Shown here piece after piece: positions 43,848-53,988 of a DNA stretch of 64,000 nucleotides. Source of the DNA: Sanguinoderma infundibulare (lineage: Eukaryota > Basidiomycota > Agaricomycetes > Polyporales > Polyporaceae). How positions within the stretch are numbered: position 1 is the first letter of the stretch; the number at the start of each line of letters is the position of its first letter. A program made the position numbers and the translations under genes. The DNA lies in the NCBI GenBank assembly GCA_032821775.1, contig JAVLRN010000011.1, positions 806,001 through 870,000 of the forward strand. Direction: 5' to 3'. The notes beneath the pieces are model-generated. The model searched no databases and was not told the DNA's origin. It worked only from the letters and a program-made list of their open reading frames with translations.

Positions 43848-46742
43848 CTATGGGCCGCTGCCGTCACTGGGAGCATCATCGCCCTCCCAGAGCGCGCGGA
43901 CTTGTCGCCAGACCTTGAGGACTCCCGTGCCGACGCTGTGGTCCGCGAAGGGAGAGAGAAGGGCGCGACAGATTGCCGAGGCGTCGCGAAGAGGGAGAGA
44001 ATCCATCAGCAAGGGGCCGGAGCTCGGGTAGATGCAGATAGAGAGAAGGGACGGATGCGAACGTGAATGGGATGGCGAGGAATGGAAGGGTGCGCGCGGA
44101 ACCAAAAAGCGAAAAGCGAGGCGGACAGGACACACGTACTTGGCGTCGGCTACAGCGCCCAACAGAACCCACTGCGTCCTCCGCCCGGGTGGTGGCAGCC
44201 GCGGGGCCCCATTCGGGGACGCTTCTGGCGGTCGCTGCTGCGACCGAGAGATCGTGGCCGTCCGATTCTTCCGCGAACCCTTGCCTTTCGACCTCTTGGA
44301 GATAGCGGCGACGGCACCGCCGCTTGGGAGCTCTGGCTCCTGGACGAGCGGCGGAGGACCGTCTGCGGAGCCGTCCTCGAGGACAACCCACTGGACCCGG
44401 TACGTCTTCCTGATATGCGAGAATATGTGCAGCACGTCACCGGCCGGGACTATCTTTACCACACGGAGGCCGCCACCGGTGCTCGCGCTCGCTCTGGCGT
44501 TGGCTGGGACGTTGGAGCCTACCAGAGTTGGCTTAGGCTTCGGACGCGTAGTGCGCGCGGGCCCATCATGGCTCTCGCTTTGTCTTCGTCCCGATCCCGA
44601 ACTTTCTCGTCCTTCCTCCGATCGACCGTCGGACCCTTGAAGGTGCCAGCGCGAGGAACGTGCGGGGGGAGAGACGAGAAGCGTGGAGAGGACCGTGTCC
44701 GCCATCTCGGCCTGCGCTGAGGCCGACGTGGTCACGGGGACGTTCGAAGCGGTGGGAAACTCGTGGAGGCCGGCGAGAAGTCCTGTGGAAAGGCGGGCAC
44801 GGGAGCAAACCGTTCAGCACTCAGTTCGAGCAAATTTGGCGCCCTTCCGATGGTGAACGGACGCGGTTTGAATGAGGGGGATGCGTTCAATCGTGATGCC
44901 TGCCGGCTTACGCGGGTAATGGCTTACTAGCACGGCACGGGTCTCTCGGCTTGTAGAGAGAGCTTTTGGAGACGGCACTCGTAACATCCGCCGGGCGAAT
45001 CCACTCACCTCCTTCTGGACGGCGGACGAGCAGGAACCAGCGCTCCCCTAGGTCCGCGCGTGAGCTGTTCCTCCACTCGATTACGTTCACTATGTCGAGT
45101 TCTTCCCTGGCCTTTTTCTTCTCGACCTTCATGGGAAATACCGTCACAGGGCTACCATCAGGGACTGGCTCGCACAAAGTGCATAGCTCCTCGATGTCCG
45201 GCACGGGGGAAGGCTGGTCGGCCGTCGCATATTTCGTACCCTAGAAACCCAAACCCACGATGAGTTCTAGCGACGCAGCTGTAGGAAGAGAAGGCCTTGT
45301 CCACGAACATTCACACGACCGACCTCGGAGGCGGAGTCGTCTTCTCTGCGGCTCGTATTGATGCCGGAATGCTGCAGGGCATAGGCGGCACAGGCGTGTT
45401 GCAGCGGGCACCCGTCACACGATGGATCGCGTGCCTTGCAGACGGTTGATCCCAATTCTATCAGCGCCTGGTTGAGATCACCAGGGCGGTCGGCATCCTT
45501 GACGAAGGCGCTTGCTCCGGCCCAGAGGATATCAAGAGTTTGCTTCGCCTTCGGCGGTGCGTGGAGCGCCAGGACGCGACTGAGAAGCCGGTGGACGTTG
45601 CCGTCAAGCTGTTACCGATGAACCGGGTCCGAACGTACGTCAGTATCACAATCATGACAAGAGACACGCATCGGACATTTGGACCGTTGGATTGCGCTGT
45701 TCGACTGAGCACCAGCGGAGTTCGAGCCTACCACAAGAGGCTGATGCAAAAGGCAGAAGGCGGGATTGCCGCTGGAGCCTGAGAGGTTCGCGCGGTTCTA
45801 GCGTAAAAGCAAGAACGTTTCCTCCGATGTCCGAGGTGTCATTGAAGTTTCATAAAGGACTCACCACGGGAGCGCATTCGTTGTAAGCAATGGAACATAT
45901 GGCTCCTGCGCTGTAGCGGCCGATGCCGGGGATCTTGTTTTCCATATCTTTGGCATTGTCGGGTAGGCGGCCATTGAACTCTGCGACAGCTTTCTGGGCT
46001 CCACTGAGTAGACGTGCTGCTCGTGAATAGTATCCGAGCCCCTTCCATAGGCCGTTGACGATGTCTATATCGGCTGCCGCCTGCGACAAGGAATGTGAGG
46101 CGATCGACAGACGGCGTTGATGGTGAGCCACTCACCAAATCCCTGATGGTAGGAAATCTATAAGAGAGCATTTCAACGAGGACATAACGATGGTAAATGA
46201 ACGGCTGACTGACTTGTCCATCCATTTATTATAGTAGGGTATGACTGTGGCGACCTGGGTCTGCTGCAGCATTATTTCCGATACCCACACCTGACACAAA
46301 CATACTAAACGTCCATGTCAAAATTCGACGGCTAAGTGAGAAGGAACAAGCTCACCTCGTATGCTCGTTGGGCCTTCTGTTCTGCATCCCAAGAGGGGTC
46401 GTACGGCTTCCGCCATGGCATGCCCCGAGACGCGTGAACACGCTCATACCATCGCAGGAGAGCTTCACGAAGGGGTGCGGCGTGTGCGATCACGTGGAGG
46501 GTCAGAGGATGTGGACGCGTCTGGAGAATCTCAGGGCTCGAGTCGACGGTCTCGGCCTCGTTCATATATTCTTCATCCGAGATATCGCGTTTCCTGCCCT
46601 TCCCCCTCGCGTTGGACTGTCTAGGCTGTCTCTTTGCTGGTTTGCGGTCGTTGACCTTGCCCCGCTTCTTCTTGGGCTCAAATGACGCATCGTCGTCAGT
46701 GTAGGCGTCATCGTCGGACTCTACCTTGCGTTTCCTGGCCAT
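43848..46742 (-). CDS. MYH: Adenine DNA glycosylase (MutY homolog)
   Basis: This base-excision repair enzyme removes adenine mispaired with 8-oxoguanine. Exons on the minus strand are 46742-46356, 46290-46214, 46157-46136, 46080-45865, 45608-45309, 45240-45009, 44782-44140 and 43935-43848, giving 654 residues. A basic, acidic-patch N-terminus (1-75) looks like a nuclear region. The catalytic domain has [13 protein letters not shown] (catalytic Glu), GLGYYSRA, the helix-hairpin-helix [11 protein letters not shown] and VLDGNVHR (catalytic Asp). The iron-sulfur ligands follow the pattern C-x6-C-x2-C-x5-C in [17 protein letters not shown]. The C-terminal NUDIX-like domain has [23 protein letters not shown] and the end motif [10 protein letters not shown]. 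The 3' three introns of note are long (256, 226 and 204 nt). The donor of intron 5 is ambiguous between nearby in-frame GT sites. It is divergent from ERV29. Confidence 0.93.
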
Positions 46743-47133
46743 GTGGGAGGGCGTTTCGGGGGAGTGGTTCTGCGGATGGCAATGGGTGGTGACAGACCGT
46801 GCGTCGCATTCACGCGCTTGTCCTGTGATCACGTGGCCCCGTTCTGCCACGTTGGGCGCTACCCGCTAATCGTCTCGAAAAGGGACAGAATATTGCGCTG
46901 GCGAGCGAGCAATATGAACTCTGACGGGTTGGAGTTAAAGGTAATGGTTGAGACTGATATTACGAAGAGTTTGTGGTTTCGGAGACGGATTCAGGGATGA
47001 TGAGATGATGAGCGATGAGGCGGGACAGAGCGATGAACGGCGGTTCCCACGGGTGCTGGCCACGTCGACCGCAAGACTTTGGCGGACGGGCAGCTTCTCC
47101 TTCTCCTCCTGCACTCTCTTTTCTTCGTTCGCC
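46743..47133. promoter_or_regulatory. Divergent promoter between MutY and ERV29 genes
   Basis: These 391 bases separate two divergent start codons. An in-frame upstream ATG for the MutY gene exists at 46850, which would add 36 residues; the ATG at 46742 was preferred because it opens a basic MARKRKV start. The stretch before 47134 is pyrimidine-rich. Confidence 0.4.
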
Positions 47134-48396
47134 ATGTCTGCCCGCATCAACATCGCCCGTCCAGCCTCTGGAGGCTACAGTCCCGACCCCCACGGTTTCG
47201 CAAACTCAAGACCCTCCGCCGGCTACAGAGCTGCCAACCCCGATGACCCCGTGGAGAAACTTCGCGCCTTCGCCCGCCAGGTCGAGGACTACACCGAAAT
47301 CTACTCCCAGCCTCTCAAGCCGCACCTTCCAGCCATTGGCCGTTTCTTGATTGTCGGGACGTTCTTGGAGGACTCACTGCGGATCGTCACTCAATGGGGC
47401 GACCAACTTTGGTACCTCCAGAGGTGAGTGCGGCCGTGGCACCATGTACGCTCAACCATGCGAACCTTACCATCCAGACATCGTCATTTCCCCTGGGGCA
47501 TCTCCCACCTCTTCCTGATCATCAACGTCATTGTGCGTGCGCCGTGTTACTCGCATGATGAACTAAAATAGAAATCAGTTTTCATTCTGCCACAGACGAT
47601 GCTTGTCGGCTCAGGAGCAGTCATCACCAAGAGGTACACCGAGTACGCGGTCGGCGGTCTTCTCGGTGTTGTCGTCATCCAGGCGTTCGGTTATGGCCTC
47701 ATCTTCGACCTCAACTTCTTCCTCCGTAACCTCAGTGTCATCGGTGGCCTCTTGATGGTCTTCAGCGACTCAATGTTCTCCCGCAAGAAGCTCTTCGCTG
47801 GCCTCCCCACACTCTCGGAGACTGACCGCAAGAAATAGTGAGTTCATTATAACGGTCACATCCGCAGACACGTGACATTTGCCTCCCAGCTTCTTGCTTG
47901 CTGGACGCGTCCTCCTCATCTTCCTCTTCATCGGTTTCATCCTCCGCGGCCAATGGAGCATCGCTAGGGTGTTCGTCTCCATCATTGGTCTTGTGGCCTG
48001 TATCATGGTTGCCGTCGGTTTCAAGGCCAAGTGGTCCGCCGCATTCCTGGTCGTGACCCTCAGTACCTTCAACGTGTTCATCAACAACTGGTGGAGCATC
48101 CATTCCGCGCACCCGCAACGCGATTTCCTCAAGTGCGTGCATTTCATACCTCCATACTCTTGACACCCTACTGACCCTCGTATAGGTACGACTTCTTCCA
48201 GACCTTGTGTTCGTATTGCCTTTCGTTCGTCTACATGTCGTCCCTGACCGTGTATGTTACCTATAGCAATCGTCGGCGGCTTGATTCTTCTCGTCAACAT
48301 GGGTCCCGGTAAGCAGTCTTCCTTGGCGGTAGTGATAATTGGCTGATTCCCCCTTCAGGTGGTCTGTCAGTGGATGAGAAGAAGAAGACGTACTAG
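47134..48396 (+). CDS. ERV29: ER cargo receptor of the ERV29/SURF4 family
   Basis: This multi-pass membrane protein loads soluble secretory cargo into COPII vesicles and cycles between ER and Golgi. Exons are 47134-47423, 47478-47532, 47596-47837, 47890-48132, 48186-48208, 48267-48308 and 48359-48396, giving 310 residues, the same size as yeast Erv29. A polar cytosolic N-terminus is followed by family blocks RFLIVGTFLEDSLRIVTQW, AVGGLLGVVVIQAFGYGLIFD, FLRNLSVIGGLLMVFSD and [24 protein letters not shown]. The C-terminus is EKKKTY, which gives a KKxx dilysine ER-retrieval signal. Small exons 5-7 are fixed by this conserved end. Intron 5 uses a GTTCGT donor. Confidence 0.95.
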
Positions 48397-49648
48397 GCGT
48401 CTTTCAGAGCCTAAGTGGTGTGATGTACCGTCTCCTCGGACGTGCTTCGGGTCTATCTGTCCGTAGCGATTGGGGAAAGGACATGGGTATGGTGGGGCAG
48501 CTGGTTTCTATTGTACCTTTCGCTCAAAACAGGCATGGCGGAGACATTTCTCTGATATTGGTAATTTAATCTCGCCCTGCTACCAACCCATGACAAACCA
48601 GCATGCAAATTCAGTACCTTATGACCGGCATATCCCCTCAAGGGGCCCCTCTGGCAGTCTGCACTTGCTGCCCAAGTTTGCCGAGATCCGCAAGGTGCGC
48701 ACATCGATCTTCAAAAATCAGCCACCAGTGTCGTAATGTCAAGAACATTTGTATCTCGGAAGTTGCGAATCGTGATGGTGGCTGACGGAGTCCGGCGATG
48801 AACCCGCGTGATAATATTCAGCGGGTGGATTGGTGCGCTCTTTGGTGACGAGCACAGCTCAATGCATGCGAGAGATGGCGTGTGCGGTGGGATTTCTCGT
48901 GGCGGGCGCGAATGAACATTCACAGCGCAAGGTGGCAATGGGGACCGTTGTACGTACATCCGCCCCGAGACGCTCGGACCATCAGCACACCGAAAACGCC
49001 ACCAAGTTCGCGAACACCGCGAGTATTGAATGCGACCACCCTGCAAACCTCCCAGGCGCGCACGCCGCGCAGACGGCGGCGGTGGCGGTCGTGAGCACCT
49101 CGGGGAATCCGAAAACCTGTTTCGAGATGCGCGCCCGCCCGGGCGCGCTCTCTTTGTGGCGGAATGATTTCTTGAACGATCCTTCGTGGAGGACGTCAGA
49201 AAGGGTTTTTGGGAGGCTCCGGAGGTGTGAAGGGAAGAGACGTGTGCAGGGACGGTGACGTTGCCGGTACCGGGTGCCAGCCGACATGATGCACCCGAGT
49301 AGGTGGCCTTGAGGTGGCCGGCCCCTTGGGACTCGGGAGGGAGCTCTTCGCACTAGTTCTCTTCCTCGCTCCCGTGCAGCCGGGCCACGCGACGTACTGC
49401 GTTGGGCGCGAACGTCGCAACCAGGGCCGCCGCCGGTCTCTCTTCACAGACGTCGACGTCTTGTCGTCTGTGCGTTCGTGTGCGTGTGCAGGAGCACGTC
49501 TGTGCAAGGAAGGACTCACACACCGGACGCGTACGTGTGTGGGAAGGGGGTGGTGGCTGGACGAATGCGGGCCGTGGTGGGACTCGGAGAGACACTCGTT
49601 CTCTCGAAGTGTTTTGAGAGGTGTCTCGCCGAGGTTTGGGTAGATGGG

Positions 49649-49672
49649 GTTCGAGTTCGAGTTTGAGTTCGA
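49649..49672. repeat. Tandem GTTCGA hexamer, four units
   Basis: Four consecutive hexamers are seen, the third with one C-to-T change. A further triple of GGATTC hexamers lies at 49882-49899. Confidence 0.7.
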
Positions 49673-49881
49673 GCGCGAGGTGGTTCAATGGCCGCTGCGC
49701 TCCGTGCTTCATGCGGAGACCGTGACCAGAGCGGGGGCCCGCGCGAGTGGGGCAGCTAAGCTTGCAATGCAAACCATTCCCGATCGGAACGAAGCCACAG
49801 AGGATTCGTTCGTATTGCATACGAGATATGCGTGGTGCGGGGTAAATGGTAGTTGCGCGAAGTGTTGCCGGGGGCGTTCGA

Positions 49882-49899
49882 GGATTCGGATTCGGATTC
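49882..49899. repeat. Tandem GGATTC hexamer, three units
   Basis: Three exact consecutive hexamers are present in the gene-free stretch between ERV29 and the next gene. No function can be assigned. Confidence 0.7.
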
Positions 49900-52181
49900 C
49901 AATTCCCCTGTTTCCCGGTGAACGTGAACGCTGCGGAGATTCGGGGACGAAAAGAGGGAGATGTCCGACAGTGCACGAGTCCTGCGTGTAGGCGGGCGAG
50001 CGAGCGAGCGGCGGGCCAAGACAGGTGAGCCGAGCCGCGGCATGCCATGCGCATGCGCACAAGGCGGTCGGGGTGCAGGGGGTGCAAGCTGCAAGATAGA
50101 CTGCGAGATGGGGGAGATAGGTGGGGAAGGCTATCAGAGCCGCTGGCTTGGTAAATGAACGCGCTCCCGGAGCTAGCCCTCTTTGAGCCTACTTGAAATG
50201 GGTGAGCGAGTGGCCAAAGGGAGAATGGCGCACACGTACACGAGGTGGATTCGCGGTGGGAGGGTGGAGATTAAAGTTGATATTGACTTGTGACAAGGAG
50301 AAGGATATAGCGAGACAGGGAGACAGGAACACGAAGGCCCAGGGCAGGGGCTAAGAGACGTTCTCGAGGGTGATGCTGGGACGTGTCGGCGGGCGCGTAT
50401 GTATTAAATCGATGAGGCAGATCGCGGTCTGAATTCGGGCTGGTGCCACTGGCTAGCCGTCGAAAGCCATGGTGTTTGGTCTTGGAAAGCCACATTGGGC
50501 AGGAGGGCGCCGGAGAAGCATGCCACGAGTGATTGTGCGAATCCTGGTGGGTTTAAGAACAATTAGGGGGCTGTTCTCAAGTTAATATAACTGAGACCTG
50601 GGGAAAAGCCACCAGGAAACGTCGAATGCGAAGGAGAAGCGTCCTGAACAGAGGTGAAGAGTGAGCGAGTTCTATTTTCTATCACATGAACGTGGGCATC
50701 GGCGGACGTACCTTGCACGAAAAGTGAGAAACTAAAAAGCTAATTGCTACACCTTTTTGACAGCGGAGCTTCAGCGCAGCGAGTCAGGGTCGAGGTATGG
50801 TAGAGCATCTTCTGTCCATTGACAAGCTGACCGTAGCATGCCGAAGAGACATTGAATGCGCGGTAACGTGGTGGATGGCAGCGGCAGCGAGGAACGTGTT
50901 GCGGTTCGCAGGAAAAGATTGCCTTGCGGCGTCTAGGGAAGCTGGATTATTCGATAAACTCCCTCCCAGGTCTCAGCCGCGCCGTGGTGGAAGGCCGGCG
51001 GTGAAACTAGATAAGGGGATCAGAATAAGCGGCAGGAACGTGCGGTGGAATCCGACGACGCCACTGCGCGAAAACCCATCCATGGTTGGCAATACTGCGG
51101 CGGCGAAGAACATGCGGCTCTGGAAGACGATCTGCGCCGCGTTCTCAGTTCATGAGTGTCTCTGCAGGCGGCGTTGATGAGCGACAGTGTACGAACGAGG
51201 TAAAGGACGTAACATACTAACCTCTTCCACTTTGAAGATAGCCAGAGGACTGGACGCGGCAGACCAGAATAGGCGTGTGAGACGCGGTTCGCCGCGGGGA
51301 TGCCGCGTACAAGAGACAGGAAACAGCTCCGGGTGCAGAGTATGCCTTGTCTTGATCCCGCGAAGCGCTTCAATGCATATGGACGAACACGCGACTACCG
51401 ATGGAGACGTCCAGCTATCAAATTGGCTCTCGTCAACCTTAAGGCGCGTGGCGGTGAGAACGCACGAAGTACACTCGGATCCAGCGGGCCAAGTGGGAGG
51501 GCCAGTCCCATGGACAGAGGGACCCCGCCGGGGAAAGTTGACTAAAAATACACCTGGGATGGATAGGAAGCCTGAATCAAGGTTTGCCGAACGAGAAAAT
51601 TTTCACAGGTTGCCAACCGTGACAGATGTGAGTGCGGGTGTATTTGTCGCAGCAGAAGATGATATGCATGGAGACATCCAAAGGAAAGGCAATGGGACGC
51701 TTCGCACGTAAAGCGAGCGAGACGTGTGCCCGGAAAGCTGCAAGCGTATTTTCTGGAGTTTTCCAGGTGAAGGTTTGGGGGGCATCAGTCAGCTTGTGAA
51801 CTGGCGTCGGGAGGGTACCAACGCAAACGTATGAATGGGCGGCGGCCGACGCTGAAGGGAAAGCCCGCTATCAGGTTTGACGAGCATAGAAGGAGGAGAG
51901 CCAAGTCCTCCGTACCACATTCACAAATATGGTAGTGGACTGTACCAGGTGTGGCCATGATGCCGATGCACTATCTCCGACGCTCACTCTTACCTCAAGT
52001 TGACATCCACCGAGACGGCTGAACTATTAATCGAGAAGGGGAGGGGCGTCCAGTGCCATGGCGCAAACTCTGACGGGGTGTATGGTGCGAGAGTCTCAGT
52101 AAGAGCGACCTTCTGACCCTATTCTAGGGTCGCACTTAGCCATGTTTTACCAAAAGGAGTTGCGTGTCTGGTCAATATTCA

Positions 52182-53680
52182 ATGATGACATCATACCTCG
52201 TCTCCACCTCCACCGACGTCGAGGCTGGCTGCATCCCTCCCATCGACATCGGCCACTCACCTTTCTCACGACCTTCATCACTCCGCCCGTCCACGAGCAT
52301 AACGCCCATTTCCTGGGCACCCAATACGCGACTCATGATGGAGAATCTACCTATCGATACCTCCCACCCGGCGGTGAGAGAGTACCTTGCGCTCATCAGG
52401 TACGTAGGCAAAATGATTGTGCTATGAGCTTCTGAGAGCTTATCATCACTATGGACGCAGACTGCAAGTACTGACCCCATTGTCGTTGCTGATCAACATT
52501 GCTACCCTCCTGGTCTGCACCTTCATGGTGGATCCCAATCTCGGTATGTTTCAAATTAGTGAACCACCTACCCCGGGCTCTCAAGTTCTAGTATTGCAGG
52601 CAGAATTGCCGAATTGTACCCGACTTCAATCACACCCGAACCGCTCATGATCGGCATTTATATTCTGGGAGTATACATTTTGCAAGTCGGATATTGTATC
52701 CTGCTCGTCTTCTCTCGTGACCCGGAAACGAAGCGTGCACTCATTCAGGGATGCGGCTTCCCGCTCATGCTCTCAAACTGGGTCTTCGCCCTTTGGGCCA
52801 TATCTTGGGTACGTAGCATCGGAGTAACAAGTGGGATATGTAGACTTACCTTTCTCGAAGATTCTGCAAGCTTTCATCCTATCAACAATATGGCTGGGCG
52901 TGTTGCTTGTCTTGCTCTTGTTCGCCAACGTGGTGCTACTTGTCTATCATGCTCCGACGACCAAGAAGTAAGTGATCGTTTACAATTTGGCTTCTTCCAG
53001 CTAAACGAACCTGGGTAGACCGTTGGATCTCGTCTTCATACATGCACCCTTGCGGGCGTTCATGTTACTGCCATTGACCATCTTGTTCCCATATAGCCTG
53101 TTGTGAGTGTGTATTTCACTCAAGGACAACGTCCTGCCGACAGGAATTGTCCGCACTACAGCATCACGTTGGGGAAATCTTGGTCGCCCGGTGAACCGCA
53201 ACACTATGATCGCGGACAATGGCCTGGATTCGCAGTCATGCTTGGGGTGAACCTGTTAGGTCGGTATCGCATTCTGCTTTTCAACTCGAGGTATGATGCG
53301 ACGCTTACCGTCTCGTGCAGGGTTCGTCGTTATTATGGTCCGCCGCGATATCGTTTGGTGTGTTGCCGCGACTTGGATATGCGCAAGTGTGTGGAGCTTG
53401 AAACCAAAGCCTTATCCGGTCCTGGTACGTCACTGAATCCCTGGAAACGTTTTGTGCGCTGTTGACCGGATGGATGCGATTTGCGTAGGTTACCGTGATC
53501 ATATTCACCGTGCTTCATCCCGTCGCACTTCTCGTGTCGCTGCTGTGGGCGTGGTTCCGAAGACGCCAGGAACGACGCACAGGTCCAATAGCGCTGCCGC
53601 CAGACGAAGATACACGTCCGAATCGCGGGCGAGCAGAGAGGCCGGCTCGGGAGGTGGATGCGGAAGCCATCTGGGGATAG
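52182..53680 (+). CDS. Fungal multi-pass membrane protein, probably DUF1774 type
   Basis: This is a membrane protein of unknown function. Exons are 52182-52399, 52461-52543, 52600-52808, 52861-52967, 53019-53102, 53162-53259, 53321-53424 and 53489-53680, giving 364 residues. A polar N-terminus of about 70 residues is followed by around seven hydrophobic helices, for example LQVLTPLSLLINIATLLVC, IGIYILGVYILQVGYCILLV, AFILSTIWLGVLLVLLL, FMLLPLTILFPYSLF and VIIFTVLHPVALLVSLLW. The C-terminus is polar with several Arg/Glu/Pro residues. The phrase RIAELYPTSITPEP between helices recalls the fungal DUF1774 family, but this is from memory. Two ATGs (52182 and 52185) are adjacent. All eight exons join in frame with GT-AG introns, so the gene looks functional. 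Confidence 0.72.
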
Positions 53681-53988
53681 TAGTGAAGACGTGCGATATA
53701 TCAGGACTGTACGAACAGTTATATCACCGAATGTAACCAATTGTGATATTGCCAATGATGTCCAGGAGAATGTAAGAGGTGTCCGAGAGGTGGGGAGGTG
53801 GGAGTTCCAACCTTACGAGGAGTCGGACACCACCAGCGGGAGGAGAGCACAGCCACAGCGTGCGCGACCGAATTTTTGGTTAGCGCGCATTGGGCCTGGT
53901 GAGGCTTGTGTCTTGCCCTCTCCGTGGCCCGCTCGTTCATCGTTGCTCTCTCATTCTTTGCAGGGCACCGCTGCCCACTATTAGTGCC
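53681..53988. other. Intergenic, promoter of the ENP2 gene
   Basis: This 308-bp gap lies between two plus-strand genes. A pyrimidine-rich stretch precedes the start codon at 53989. No gene was seen. Confidence 0.4.

Larger units (their letters stand above)
48397..52181. other. 3.8-kb gene-free region
   Basis: This gap lies between two plus-strand genes and contains no open frame with recognisable motifs or a consistent splice chain. Short hexamer repeats occur at 49649-49672 (GTTCGA units) and 49882-49899 (GGATTC units), and a GAGC run near 49995-50008. It may contain 3' UTR, promoter and noncoding transcripts. Confidence 0.45.

Noticed and set aside
46743..46850. Longer MutY start at 46850
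   Set aside because: It would add 36 residues with no basic or targeting character. The ATG at 46742 begins a lysine/arginine-rich start that looks nuclear. Not excluded.
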